Below are positions 23,638 to 32,336 of a stretch of DNA of 64,000 nucleotides, one piece after another. The stretch is from positions 496,001 through 560,000 of the forward strand of contig NZ_JAHTLF010000025.1 in the NCBI RefSeq assembly GCF_024614185.1, given 5' to 3'. The DNA comes from Nocardioides carbamazepini (GTDB taxonomy: Bacteria > Actinomycetota > Actinomycetes > Propionibacteriales > Nocardioidaceae). The first letter of the stretch is position 1. Every line of letters begins with the position of its first letter. The translations under genes and the position numbers were made by a program. Under the pieces are notes generated by a model. That model saw only the letters and a program-made list of their open reading frames with translations, did not search any database and had not been told where the DNA came from.

Positions 23638-24612
23638 ATGCCCAGTGCCGAAGACGAGAGTCGGGGTCAGCCTCACGACTCGCTGTTCCGGCTTGTCTTC
23701 GACAACGCCGTGAACGCCGCTTCGGAGTTGCGGTCGCTGCTGGCGCCGGCGGTGCTGGACCGGATGGACCTCGATGGCCTCGAGCGGGTGCCGGGCAGCT
23801 TCGTCGACGATGACTTGCGTCAGCGTCATGCCGATGTGCTGTTCCGTGTCCCGCTCGACGGGCGTGAGGCCTATCTGTATGTGCTGGTCGAGCACCAGTC
23901 CGCTCCAGACCGGTTGATGGCGTTGCGGATGGCGGCCTACCAGGTCCGGATCTGGGAGCGGCATGTCAAGGCGCACCCGGGGAGTGGGCTGCTGCCGTTG
24001 ATCGTCCCGGTGGTCGTCCACTCCGGTCGCCGTCGTTGGAACGCTGCCACCGACCTGGGCGAGCTCATCGACCGCAGCAGTGCGAGCGACGGGAGCGCGG
24101 ATGGGCTGGTTCCATCATGGCGCTATCTGCTCGACGATCTGGCCATGGTCGATGACCAGGCGTTGCGGCAGCGTCCGCTGACCGACCAGGCGCGTCTGGC
24201 GTTCGTCGCGTTCCGGCTGCCTGCGTCCGAGGACGCCGTCGCTCGGTTGGCCGGGTGGCGCGAGGACGTCCGGCGGGCTCTCGATGAGCCGGGCGGGCGC
24301 GGCTTCCTGCACGCGTGGTTCACCTACGTGTGGGCGACCACCGATCATCCGCTCGAGAGTATCGTTGGCTTTGCTGAGACGGTCGGACAACAGGCAATGG
24401 AGGTCGCCATGAGCACTGCGGACGTCCTGGAAGCACGCGGTGAGGCGCGTGGGAAGGTCGGTGCCGTCCTCTCGGTGCTCGCTGCGCGGGGGATCGAGGT
24501 CCCCGACGATGTGCGCGAGCAGATCGCGTCGGCGACTGACCTCGATCTCCTCGACACCTGGCTCCGCCGAGCGGTGACTGCCGCCAGCGCCGGCGAGGTT
24601 GTCGCGCACTGA
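23638..24612 (+). CDS. Rpn-family nuclease (PD-(D/E)XK putative transposase, YhgA-like)
   Basis: A 324-residue protein of the Rpn/YhgA family, DNA endonucleases that promote RecA-independent recombination. The PD-(D/E)XK core is visible as DLRQRHADVLFRV (Asp) and YLYVLVEHQSAPD (Glu-x-Gln). The opening PHDSLFRLVFDNAVNAASEL is the family start, and the C-terminal helical part with ARGEARGKVGAVLSVLAARG is typical. No terminal inverted repeats or target duplications are seen, so it is not annotated as a mobile element. It stands alone upstream of mce. Confidence 0.88.
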   Translation: MPSAEDESRGQPHDSLFRLVFDNAVNAASELRSLLAPAVLDRMDLDGLERVPGSFVDDDLRQRHADVLFRVPLDGREAYLYVLVEHQSAPDRLMALRMAAYQVRIWERHVKAHPGSGLLPLIVPVVVHSGRRRWNAATDLGELIDRSSASDGSADGLVPSWRYLLDDLAMVDDQALRQRPLTDQARLAFVAFRLPASEDAVARLAGWREDVRRALDEPGGRGFLHAWFTYVWATTDHPLESIVGFAETVGQQAMEVAMSTADVLEARGEARGKVGAVLSVLAARGIEVPDDVREQIASATDLDLLDTWLRRAVTAASAGEVVAH

Positions 24613-24814
24613 TTCTTGCCGCGGCGGCAGTCTCCGCCGTCATGCGCGGCTCCGAGCACGACGCCCCCGTCGCGCTCTCGTCATGACTTCGAACTCCCGG
24701 CCGTAGGCGCCGCCTACCGCGTGCCGGGACCCTTGCGACGGTCGCCGGCGTCGAAGCGCCGGTACCTCTCGGTCATCGTCATCGCCGGGCTCCTCCGCCG
24801 GTACGCGCGCCGTC

Positions 24815-24832
24815 TTGTCACGCACCTCACAA
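24815..24832. promoter_or_regulatory. TTGTSA-N6-TSACAA site (exact), distal to mce
   Basis: TTGTCA-CGCACC-TCACAA, 176 bp upstream of the second site and about 330 bp before the first mce gene. The flank AACTGTCGG continues the similarity to other sites. Confidence 0.65.
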
Positions 24833-24990
24833 CTGTCGGCCCATACTCGGGTGGGGTGATCGCAGGTCGTCGCGGGGGAGTGGGCGGTAGGGCACGGTGT
24901 CGGCTATGAAGATCGCCTGCCCGCGGGCTGCTGAAGGTGCGCGGCGTGCAGTGAGCCGCTCCCGCGCGGTCCCGTCACGACACCGTTTGT

Positions 24991-25008
24991 TGTCACTCCA
25001 CTGACAAG
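24991..25008. promoter_or_regulatory. TTGTSA-N6-TSACAA site (perfect palindrome) before mce
   Basis: TTGTCA-CTCCAC-TGACAA, arms perfectly inverted, 156 bp upstream of the GTG start of the first mce gene. The site before PucR-type regulator 2 (36851) has the same arm sequence. Confidence 0.7.
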
Positions 25009-25163
25009 GCGCGTCACTTGCACGCGCGGTCGTACGCAATCGCGCCCGTGTGACTGGGCGCACACCTACGCTGCTGGGGGCCGCCCCTCGGTCACGGCAG
25101 CCCCACTGACCAGCACGCGTATCCAGCACGTACGAAAACCGCACAGAAACCCAGGAGGACCCC

Positions 25164-26924
25164 GTGGGCGGATCGATCGAAGTGACCGGGCTCAGCAAGA
25201 CGTACGGCCGACAGAACATCTGGCACGACGTCACGCTGACCCTGCCGCCCGGCGAGATCACGGCGATGATGGGGCCCTCGGGCACCGGCAAGTCGGTCTT
25301 CCTCAAGTCGCTCATCGGGCTGGTGCAGCCCGAGGAGGGGCAGGTGCTGGTCGACGGCGTCGACATGGTGTCGGTGCCGGAGTCGCACAAGCTCGAGCTG
25401 CGCAAGAAGTTCGGCATCCTGTTCCAGGACGGCGCGCTCTTCGGCTCGATGAACGTCTACGACAACGTCGCCTTCCCGCTGCGTGAGCACACCAAGCTCA
25501 AGGAGCCGCAGGTGCGCGACGTGGTCATGGAGAAGCTCGACATGGTCGGGCTGGTGGGTCAGGAGCACAAGCTGCCGGGGGAGATCTCGGGTGGCATGAA
25601 GAAGCGGGCCGGCCTGGCCCGCTCCCTGGTCACCGACCCGGAGATCATCCTCATCGACGAGCCGGACTCCGGCCTCGACCCGGTGCGCACCTCCAACCTC
25701 GCCCAGCTGCTGATCGAGGTCAATGCCGCCACCGACGCCACCATGCTGGTCGTCACCCACAACATCGAGCTGGCGCGCACGCTGCCCGACAACATCGGCA
25801 TGCTCTACCGCCGCGAGCTCGTGATGTTCGGCCCGCGCGAGTCCTTCCTGATCACCGACCACCCGGTCGTGTCGCAGTTCATGAGCGGCGACCCCGACGG
25901 CCCGATCGGCATGAGCGAGGAGACCGACCACCGGCGCTCCGAGCCGTACGACCTCGTCGGCAGTGGCTACCCCGGCGGCGGGATGATCCCCAGCGGGGCC
26001 CGCGCCATCGAGGTCGTGCCCCGGCAGCTCGCTCCCCGCTCGGGAGCGGCCCGGCCCAGCTCCGAGCGGCACCGGGCGCGCGTGGCCTCCGGCGGCGCGC
26101 CTCTGTACGTCGCCGACGACGAGGAGTCTGACCAGGCGCGTTCCGTCGCTCGTCCCAGCCTCCCCGTCCGCTCGCTGAACGCCACCGGAAGCCTCTTCGC
26201 ACTCGCGTTGGACACGATGCGGGCCCTCTTCAGGCGCCCCTTCCGGGCGAGTGAGACGCTTGAGCAGTTCTGGTTCGTGGTCAGCGTCTCCTGGGTCCCC
26301 GCGATCCTGATCTCGATCCCGCTGGGCGCGGTGATCGCGCTCCAGCTGGGCACGCTGACCACCCAGCTCGGGGCGCAGTCCTTCACCGGCGCGGCCAGCG
26401 TGCTCGCCATCGTCCAACAGGCCGCGCCGATGGTCACCACGCTGGTGATCGCCGGCGCCGGAGGTGCCGCGATCTGCGCGGAGCTCGGGTCACGGACCAT
26501 CCGCGACGAGATCGCCGCGATGCGGGTGATGGGTCTCAACCCCGTCCACCGGCTCGTGGTGCCCCGGGTGCTGGCCTGTGTCGGGGCGGCGGTCCTGCTC
26601 AACGGCCTGGTCTCGGTGGTCGGCGTGCTCGGCGGCTACTTCTTCAACGTCATGCTCCAGGGCGGGACGCCCGGCGCCTACCTGTCGAGCTTCACGGCCC
26701 TGGCCCAGATCTCCGACCTGTGGGTCGGCGAGATCAAGGCCGTGATCTTCGGGTTCATCGCCGCCGTCGTGGCCTGCTATCGCGGGCTCAACACCGCGCC
26801 CGGCCCCAAGGGCGTCGGCGACTCGGTGAACCAGTCGGTGGTCGTCACCTTCCTGCTGCTCTTCTTCGTCAACTCCGTCCTCACCGCGCTCTACCTGACG
26901 CTGGTGCCCATGAAGGGGGCCTGA
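25164..26924 (+). CDS. Fused Mce ABC ATPase and YrbE-type permease
   Basis: A 586-residue fusion. Residues 1-245 are an MceG/MlaF-like ATPase: Walker A GPSGTGKS, Q-loop in LFQDGALFGSM, signature SGGMKKRAGL, Walker B IILIDEPDSGLD and the VTHN switch. Residues 250-330 are a polar linker. Residues 330-586 are a YrbEA/MlaE permease with GAGGAAICAELGSRTIRDEI and five or six membrane segments. It powers import of lipids or steroids by the Mce complex. In mycobacteria these are separate proteins and the ATPase is encoded elsewhere. GTG 25164 has AGGAGG. First gene of the operon. Confidence 0.92.
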   Translation: MGGSIEVTGLSKTYGRQNIWHDVTLTLPPGEITAMMGPSGTGKSVFLKSLIGLVQPEEGQVLVDGVDMVSVPESHKLELRKKFGILFQDGALFGSMNVYDNVAFPLREHTKLKEPQVRDVVMEKLDMVGLVGQEHKLPGEISGGMKKRAGLARSLVTDPEIILIDEPDSGLDPVRTSNLAQLLIEVNAATDATMLVVTHNIELARTLPDNIGMLYRRELVMFGPRESFLITDHPVVSQFMSGDPDGPIGMSEETDHRRSEPYDLVGSGYPGGGMIPSGARAIEVVPRQLAPRSGAARPSSERHRARVASGGAPLYVADDEESDQARSVARPSLPVRSLNATGSLFALALDTMRALFRRPFRASETLEQFWFVVSVSWVPAILISIPLGAVIALQLGTLTTQLGAQSFTGAASVLAIVQQAAPMVTTLVIAGAGGAAICAELGSRTIRDEIAAMRVMGLNPVHRLVVPRVLACVGAAVLLNGLVSVVGVLGGYFFNVMLQGGTPGAYLSSFTALAQISDLWVGEIKAVIFGFIAAVVACYRGLNTAPGPKGVGDSVNQSVVVTFLLLFFVNSVLTALYLTLVPMKGA

Positions 26925-26925
26925 C

Positions 26926-27780
26926 ATGGCTGCCACCACTCCGCAGCCCCGGTTCTCGCCGCCCCGACGGGTCGCGATGCGACCGGTCGACAAGCTGGCC
27001 CAGATCGGCGCCGACATGCGCTTCTACGGCGAGGTGATGCGCCACATCCCCGCCACGATCCGCCACTACCCCCGTGAGGTGATGCGCCTCCTGGCCGAGG
27101 TCAGCTTCGGCTCCGGTGCCCTGGCCGTGATCGGCGGCACCGTCGGCGTGATGCTCGGGCTGACGCTCTCGGTCGGCCTCGTCGTCGGCATGCAGGGGTA
27201 CGCCGCCCTCGACCAGATCGGCACCGCGACCCTCACCGGCTTCATCTCCGCCTACTTCAACACCCGCGAGGTCGCCCCGATGGTCGCGGCGCTCGCGCTC
27301 TCGGCGACCGTCGGCTCCGGCTTCACGGCCCAGCTCGGTGCGATGCGGATCAACGAGGAGGTCGACGCGCTCACCGCGATGGCCGTCTCCAGCGTGCAGT
27401 TCCTCGTCACGACCCGGGTCATCGCCGGCTTCGTCGCGATCATCCCGCTCTACGTGATCGGCCTGCTCACGTCGTACGCCGGATCGCGGTTGGTCACCGT
27501 CTATGTCTACGGCCAATCCGCCGGCACCTATGACCACTACTTCGAGCTCTTCCTGCCACCGATCGACATCCTGCTGTCCTTCGTCAAGGTGCTCGTCTTC
27601 GCCGTGATGATCATCCTGGTGCACTGCCGGATGGGCTTCTCCGCCTCTGGCGGTCCCGCCGGTGTCGGCGTCGCGGTGGGCCGTGCCGTGCGCCGCAGCC
27701 TCGTCGCGGTGGCGCTGCTCGACCTGATCCTGTCCATGGCGCTGTGGGGCGCCACCACGACGGTGAGGATCGCGGGATGA
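26926..27780 (+). CDS. YrbEB-type Mce permease
   Basis: A 284-residue MlaE/YrbE-family membrane protein, the second half of the Mce permease dimer. Seen: five or six hydrophobic segments, the family loop FNTREVAPMVAALALSATVG followed by AQLGAMRINEEVDALTAMAV (the EQ-like ATPase-contact helix), and LLTSYAGSRLVTVYVYGQS. It begins one base after the stop of the fusion gene and its own stop is overlapped by mceA (ATGA), so it is tightly coupled. Confidence 0.92.
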   Translation: MAATTPQPRFSPPRRVAMRPVDKLAQIGADMRFYGEVMRHIPATIRHYPREVMRLLAEVSFGSGALAVIGGTVGVMLGLTLSVGLVVGMQGYAALDQIGTATLTGFISAYFNTREVAPMVAALALSATVGSGFTAQLGAMRINEEVDALTAMAVSSVQFLVTTRVIAGFVAIIPLYVIGLLTSYAGSRLVTVYVYGQSAGTYDHYFELFLPPIDILLSFVKVLVFAVMIILVHCRMGFSASGGPAGVGVAVGRAVRRSLVAVALLDLILSMALWGATTTVRIAG

Positions 27781-29177
27781 GCACGACCAATCCGGGTCGG
27801 ATCCGCGACGTGATCGTGGGTCTGTGCGCCGTCGGCCTCGCCGTCGTGCTGCTGACCGTGGCCTATCTCGCCTACCACCGGGTGCTCGTGCCGAGCGAGA
27901 CCGTCACGCTGCGCACCGACGTGGTCGGCAACGCCATGCAGACCGGCTCCGACGTGAAGCTCAACGGGGTGCCCATCGGCCGGGTGGAGAAGATCCGGGC
28001 CACCGAGGAGGGCGCCGCGCTGTCCCTGGCCCTCAACCCCGACGTGCTCGAGCTCCTGCCCGACAACGTCGTGGCCCGGCTGCTGCCCAAGACCCTCTTC
28101 GGCGAGCGGTACGTCGCGCTGGTCGAGCCGGGCACGCCGAGCGGCAGCCGGCTGCGCGGTGGCGACGTGATCCGGCAGGATGCGTCGGCCGAGGCGGCCG
28201 AGCTGCAGCAGGTCCTCGACGAGCTGCTGCCGGTGATGAAGGCGATCCAGCCCGACAAGCTCGCCGCGATGATGGGCGAGTTCGCCGAGATGCTGCGCGG
28301 CAACGGCGAGGAGATCGGCGACGCGCTGTCGATCTGGCAGCGCTACCTGACCAAGCTCGAGCCGCTCGTGCCGCAGATGGCCGACGACCTCGTCCGACTC
28401 GGCCGGGTCGCCGAGGAGTGGAACGTCGCCGCGCCCGACCTGGTCGACGCCCTCGCCACGATGACCACCAGCACGCAGCTGCTGGTCGACGAGCAGACCC
28501 AGCTGCGCGACGTCTACGCCAGCGTCATCGGCTCCGCCGACACCACCCGCGGCTGGGTGGCGAGCAACCACAACACGATCACGGTGCTCTCCAAGGAGAG
28601 CCGCCGGGCGCTGCGGGCCACGTCGCCCTATGCGTCACAGTTCCCGTGCCTGCTCCGCGCGGTGCGCGACTTCATCCCCAAGATGGAGCAGACGCTCGGC
28701 AAGGGCCGGGGCGAGCCCGGCCTGCACGCGGTGCTCCAGGTGGTGCCGACGCGGAGCAAGTACCTCGCCGGCCGCGACAAGCTCACCTACACCAAGGGAA
28801 ACCCGAAGCCCCGGTGCCCGTACGTCACCGGACAGGTCGGCACCCAGCCGGCTCCCCGGGCCACGTTGCCCGGTACGACGGACCCGGCCGAGGGCGCCGA
28901 CACCGGCTGGCCCGCCACCGGGACGCCCGACACCGATGACTCGGCAGATACGGGTGACTCGGGTGAGCCGCCCGCCATCGCCCCGCCGCCGGGCAGCAGC
29001 GTGCAGTCCTACGAGTACGCCATGACCGGGCTGGGCGACGCCAACTCGCCCGGTGAGAACCAGCTGATCGCCGAGCTGGTCGCGCCCACCCAGGGCATGG
29101 CCCCCGGCGAGTACCCGACGTGGAGCAGCCTGCTCCTGGGACCGACCCTGCGGAACACGAAGGTGGTGCTGCGATGA
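27777..29177 (+). CDS. mceA: MceA substrate-binding subunit
   Basis: A 466-residue Mce protein: one N-terminal membrane helix (residues 10-32), the MlaD/MCE domain (about 40-115: SDVKLNGVPIGRVEKI, LLPKTLFGERYVALVEPG), a long helical region (130-340) that forms the lipid-conducting needle, and a low-complexity Pro/Thr/Asp-rich segment near 380-430 before an ordered end. Being first of six in order, and carrying the longest C-terminal tail, it is named MceA. ATGA overlaps on both sides. Confidence 0.9.
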   Translation: MSTTNPGRIRDVIVGLCAVGLAVVLLTVAYLAYHRVLVPSETVTLRTDVVGNAMQTGSDVKLNGVPIGRVEKIRATEEGAALSLALNPDVLELLPDNVVARLLPKTLFGERYVALVEPGTPSGSRLRGGDVIRQDASAEAAELQQVLDELLPVMKAIQPDKLAAMMGEFAEMLRGNGEEIGDALSIWQRYLTKLEPLVPQMADDLVRLGRVAEEWNVAAPDLVDALATMTTSTQLLVDEQTQLRDVYASVIGSADTTRGWVASNHNTITVLSKESRRALRATSPYASQFPCLLRAVRDFIPKMEQTLGKGRGEPGLHAVLQVVPTRSKYLAGRDKLTYTKGNPKPRCPYVTGQVGTQPAPRATLPGTTDPAEGADTGWPATGTPDTDDSADTGDSGEPPAIAPPPGSSVQSYEYAMTGLGDANSPGENQLIAELVAPTQGMAPGEYPTWSSLLLGPTLRNTKVVLR

Positions 29178-30277
29178 GCGGCGCGTCCGACCGCCACCAC
29201 CTGCGCTGGACGGCGGTGAAGGCCCTGGTGTTCACCGTGGTCACCGTGCTGGCCACCATGGTGCTGGCCCTCACGATCCGCAACGACTCCGGTGGCGACG
29301 CCCAGGACTACGCGGCCGTCATCACCGACGCGACCAGCGTCAGCCGCGGCGACGACGTCCGGATGGCCGGCGTCAAGGTCGGCAGCGTCCGAGACGTGAA
29401 GATCACCGACGGCCGGCTGGCCAAGGTGAGGTTCACGGTCCGCAAGGGCGTGCGCCTGCCGGAGAGCACGATCGTCCAGATCCGCTTCCGCAACCTGGTC
29501 GGGCAGCGCTACCTGGCGCTCGTCCAGCCGTCCGGCGTGACCAGCAGCCCGACGGTCGGGCAGACCGGCACCGACGCCACCGCGGTGAGCAACACGACCG
29601 CCGCCACGGGTGCCACCATCAAGCCCGGGCACACCTTCGGCGTCGACCAGACCCGGCCGGCGCTGGACCTGACCCTGCTGTTCAACGGCTTCCAGCCGCT
29701 GCTGCGGATGCTGGACCCCGACGACGTGAACCGCCTCAGCGAGCAGATCATCGCGGTCTTCCAGGGTGAGGGCGCCACCGTCGAGGGACTGCTGAAGAGC
29801 ACCGCGTCGCTCACCACGACCCTGGCCGAGAAGGACCAGGTGATCGGGGACCTGATCACCAGCCTGAGCAGCGTGCTCACCACCGTCAACGAGCGCTCCG
29901 GCCAGCTCGACACCACGCTGCTCACCATGCAGCAGCTGGTCTCCGGCCTCGCCGAGGACCGGGCCGCCATCGGCGGCGCGATCAGCGGCATGGGAGACCT
30001 GACCACCAGCGTGGCCGACCTGCTGGGCCAGACCCGACCGGCCGTCCGCCAGTCGATCAAGCACCTGGGCAAGCTCTCGCAGAACCTCGACGAGCACAGC
30101 GACGAGGTCGAGTCCTTCCTCGAGCTGCTGCCCGTCAAGCTGGACCGGATCGGCCGCCTGAGCAGCTACGGATCGTGGCTCAACACCTATCTGTGCTCGA
30201 TGGAGGGACGGATCCCCATGCCCCAGGGATATATGGGCGACCTCGGCGCCCTGCCGGTCGCGGAGAGGTGCCACTGA
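29174..30277 (+). CDS. mceB: MceB subunit
   Basis: A 367-residue Mce protein: membrane helix at about 13-35, MCE domain 45-115 (DDVRMAGVKVGSVRDVKI, FRNLVGQRYLALVQP), then helices rich in Thr/Ser/Leu (about 190-330) and the typical Mce end with YGSWLNTYLCSMEG. It forms part of the hexameric lipid channel with the other Mce subunits. Its start overlaps mceA and its stop shares one base with the mceC start. Confidence 0.9.
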   Translation: MSGASDRHHLRWTAVKALVFTVVTVLATMVLALTIRNDSGGDAQDYAAVITDATSVSRGDDVRMAGVKVGSVRDVKITDGRLAKVRFTVRKGVRLPESTIVQIRFRNLVGQRYLALVQPSGVTSSPTVGQTGTDATAVSNTTAATGATIKPGHTFGVDQTRPALDLTLLFNGFQPLLRMLDPDDVNRLSEQIIAVFQGEGATVEGLLKSTASLTTTLAEKDQVIGDLITSLSSVLTTVNERSGQLDTTLLTMQQLVSGLAEDRAAIGGAISGMGDLTTSVADLLGQTRPAVRQSIKHLGKLSQNLDEHSDEVESFLELLPVKLDRIGRLSSYGSWLNTYLCSMEGRIPMPQGYMGDLGALPVAERCH

Positions 30278-31290
30278 TGACCCGCTTCCGCCGCTCGTTC
30301 GCCGAGCGCAACCTGGTCGTGATCGCCCTGGTCGGGATGGTCGTGCTCGGTGTCTCCTTCATGGCCGCCATCAACCTGTCGTCCCTGCCGGTCGTCGGCG
30401 GCGGCCCCGAGCACGAGGCCGTCTTCGCCGAGGCCGGCGGGCTCAGCCCCGGCGACGAGGTCCGCGTGGCCGGCGTCCGGGTCGGCGAGGTCACCGACGT
30501 CGACCTGCGCGGTCGCGACGTCGTGGTCCGCTTCCGGGCCAAGGGCGTCGACCTCCCCGACAAGACGACCGCCGCGGTCAAGGTCAAGACCATGCTCGGG
30601 CAGAAGTTCCTCGCCATCGACCCGCTCGGCTCCGGTGAGCTGAAGGGCGCGATCCCGCTGGAGCGCACCTCCGTGCCGTACGACGTCAACGCGGCCTTCT
30701 CCGACCTGAGCACCGCCGCCAGCGAGATCGACACCGATCAGCTCGAGCAGAGCTTCCGGGCGATCTCCGACACCTTCCGCGGCACGCCCGAGTCGGTCCG
30801 GCAGATGGTCGACGGCCTGACCGCGCTCTCCCGAACCATCTCCACCCGTGACGAGGACCTGGCCGAGCTGCTGAAGGCGACGAGCAAGGTGAGCGGCACC
30901 CTCGCGGGCCGCAACGAGCAGATCGCGGCCCTGATCAACGACGGCTCCGACCTGCTCGGCGAGCTCCAGCAGCGCCGCGACGCGGTGAACGCGATGCTGG
31001 TCGGCACCGCCAACCTCGGCACCCAGGTGCGTGGCTTCGTACAGGACAACCAGAAGACCCTGGCGCCGGCCCTGGCCAAGCTCGACAAGGTCTCCGCCAT
31101 CCTCGAGCGCAACCAGGACAACCTCGACAAGGCGCTGCGCCAGCTCGGTCCCTACTACCGCGTGCTGGCCTCCGCCACGGGCAACGGTCCCTGGGCCGAC
31201 TCCTACCTGTGCGGCCTCTTCGACGACGACCTCAACCCGATCCTCGAGAACGACGTCGTCCGCAACTGCCACCCCGGAGGTGCCCGATGA
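30277..31290 (+). CDS. mceC: MceC subunit
   Basis: A 337-residue Mce protein: membrane helix at about 10-30, MCE domain 40-110 (DEVRVAGVRVGEVTDVDL, VKTMLGQKFLAIDPLG), the helical needle region (DEDLAELLKATSKVSGTLAG, RNEQIAALINDGSDLLGELQ) and the Cys-containing end WADSYLCGLFDDDLNP. The TGATG junction with mceB suggests re-initiation. Same six-subunit complex. Confidence 0.9.
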   Translation: MTRFRRSFAERNLVVIALVGMVVLGVSFMAAINLSSLPVVGGGPEHEAVFAEAGGLSPGDEVRVAGVRVGEVTDVDLRGRDVVVRFRAKGVDLPDKTTAAVKVKTMLGQKFLAIDPLGSGELKGAIPLERTSVPYDVNAAFSDLSTAASEIDTDQLEQSFRAISDTFRGTPESVRQMVDGLTALSRTISTRDEDLAELLKATSKVSGTLAGRNEQIAALINDGSDLLGELQQRRDAVNAMLVGTANLGTQVRGFVQDNQKTLAPALAKLDKVSAILERNQDNLDKALRQLGPYYRVLASATGNGPWADSYLCGLFDDDLNPILENDVVRNCHPGGAR

Positions 31291-32336
31291 GCTCCCTGCG
31301 CCAACGCCGACTCGTGATCGGCCTCGTGGTCCTGCTCCTCGTCGCCGGCGGCTTCGGCCTCCGTGCGCTGCTGCGCGACGAGCCGGTGCGGTTCAGCGCG
31401 ATGTTCGAGTCCACGGTCGGCCTCTACCCGGGCTCCGACGTGCAGGTGCTCGGCGTACCGGTCGGACGGGTGACGGCGGTCGAGCCGGACGGCGAGAGCG
31501 TCCGGGTCGCCATGGAGCTCGACCCCGGCCGCGAGGTCGCCGCCGACACGGCGGCGGTCATCATCGCGCCGACGCTGGTCAGCGACCGGTTCGTCCAGCT
31601 CACCACGCCCTGGGTCGCGGGGGAGGGCACCACCAAGCTCCGCTCCGGCGCCGAGCTCAGCATGGACCGGACCGCGGTCCCCGTCGAGGTCGACGACCTG
31701 TACGAGGGCCTCCAGAGCGTGTCCGACGCCCTCGGCCCCGACGGTGCCAACCGCGACGGCGCGCTGAGTGACCTGCTCGAGGTCGCGGCGGCCAACCTGG
31801 AGGGCGAGGGCGAGGGCCTCAACACCATGTTCCGGGAGTTCGGCGAGGCCAGCGCCACGCTGTCCGGCCTCGACGACGACTTCTTCGCCACCATCAGCAA
31901 CTTCGAGAAGCTCAGCGCGATGCTGCTCGAGAACGACGCCGCCGTCGGCGAGGTCAACAAGCAGTTCGCTGACGTGGCCGGCTACCTCGCCGAGGACCGT
32001 GACGACATGGGCGCCGCGGCGAAGAACCTCGGGGAGGCGATGCAGGTCCTCGACGACTTCATCCGCCAGAACCGAGGCAAGCTGAAGGCCAGCGTCGACA
32101 ACCTGGTGCCCACCACCAAGGTCCTGCGCAAGCAGCGCGACTCCCTGGAGGAGATGGTGCGGCTGGCGCCCCTGCTGATGCAGAACCTGCTCGACCTCTA
32201 CGACCCGGAGCACAACGTGCTCGTCGGCCGCGGCAACCTCAACGAGGCCACGATCTGGGCCGACGCGCTCACCGCGCGGACCTCCGAGAACGCGCCGCCG
32301 ACGATGTTCGAGGGCGCCGGAAGGAGCCGACGATGA
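31287..32336 (+). CDS. mceD: MceD subunit
   Basis: A 349-residue Mce protein: short membrane helix 8-27, MCE domain about 35-105 (SDVQVLGVPVGRVTAVEP, APTLVSDRFVQLTTPW), the helical domain with the MceD-typical tail (DSLEEMVRLAPLLMQNLLDL then YDPEHNVLVGRGNLNE). In mycobacterial operons the MceD position has the same ending style. ATGA overlaps with neighbours on both sides. Confidence 0.9.
   Translation: MSSLRQRRLVIGLVVLLLVAGGFGLRALLRDEPVRFSAMFESTVGLYPGSDVQVLGVPVGRVTAVEPDGESVRVAMELDPGREVAADTAAVIIAPTLVSDRFVQLTTPWVAGEGTTKLRSGAELSMDRTAVPVEVDDLYEGLQSVSDALGPDGANRDGALSDLLEVAAANLEGEGEGLNTMFREFGEASATLSGLDDDFFATISNFEKLSAMLLENDAAVGEVNKQFADVAGYLAEDRDDMGAAAKNLGEAMQVLDDFIRQNRGKLKASVDNLVPTTKVLRKQRDSLEEMVRLAPLLMQNLLDLYDPEHNVLVGRGNLNEATIWADALTARTSENAPPTMFEGAGRSRR

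Larger units (their letters stand above)
24613..25163. other. Regulatory gap before the mce operon
   Basis: About 550 bp without a supportable gene; short ORFs here (e.g. 24616-24909, 24906-25004) have no ribosome site or recognisable similarity. It contains two exact copies of the 18-bp inverted repeat (24815-24832 and 24991-25008), so it probably is the control region of the operon that starts at 25164, possibly with a long leader. Confidence 0.55.

Noticed and set aside
23638..24612. Insertion sequence encoding a transposase
   Set aside because: The protein is an Rpn-type PD-(D/E)XK nuclease; no terminal inverted repeats or target duplication are visible.
24616..25004. Short ORFs before mce (24616-24909 and 24906-25004)
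   Set aside because: No ribosome site, no family similarity, and the segment carries regulatory repeats; coding cannot be supported.
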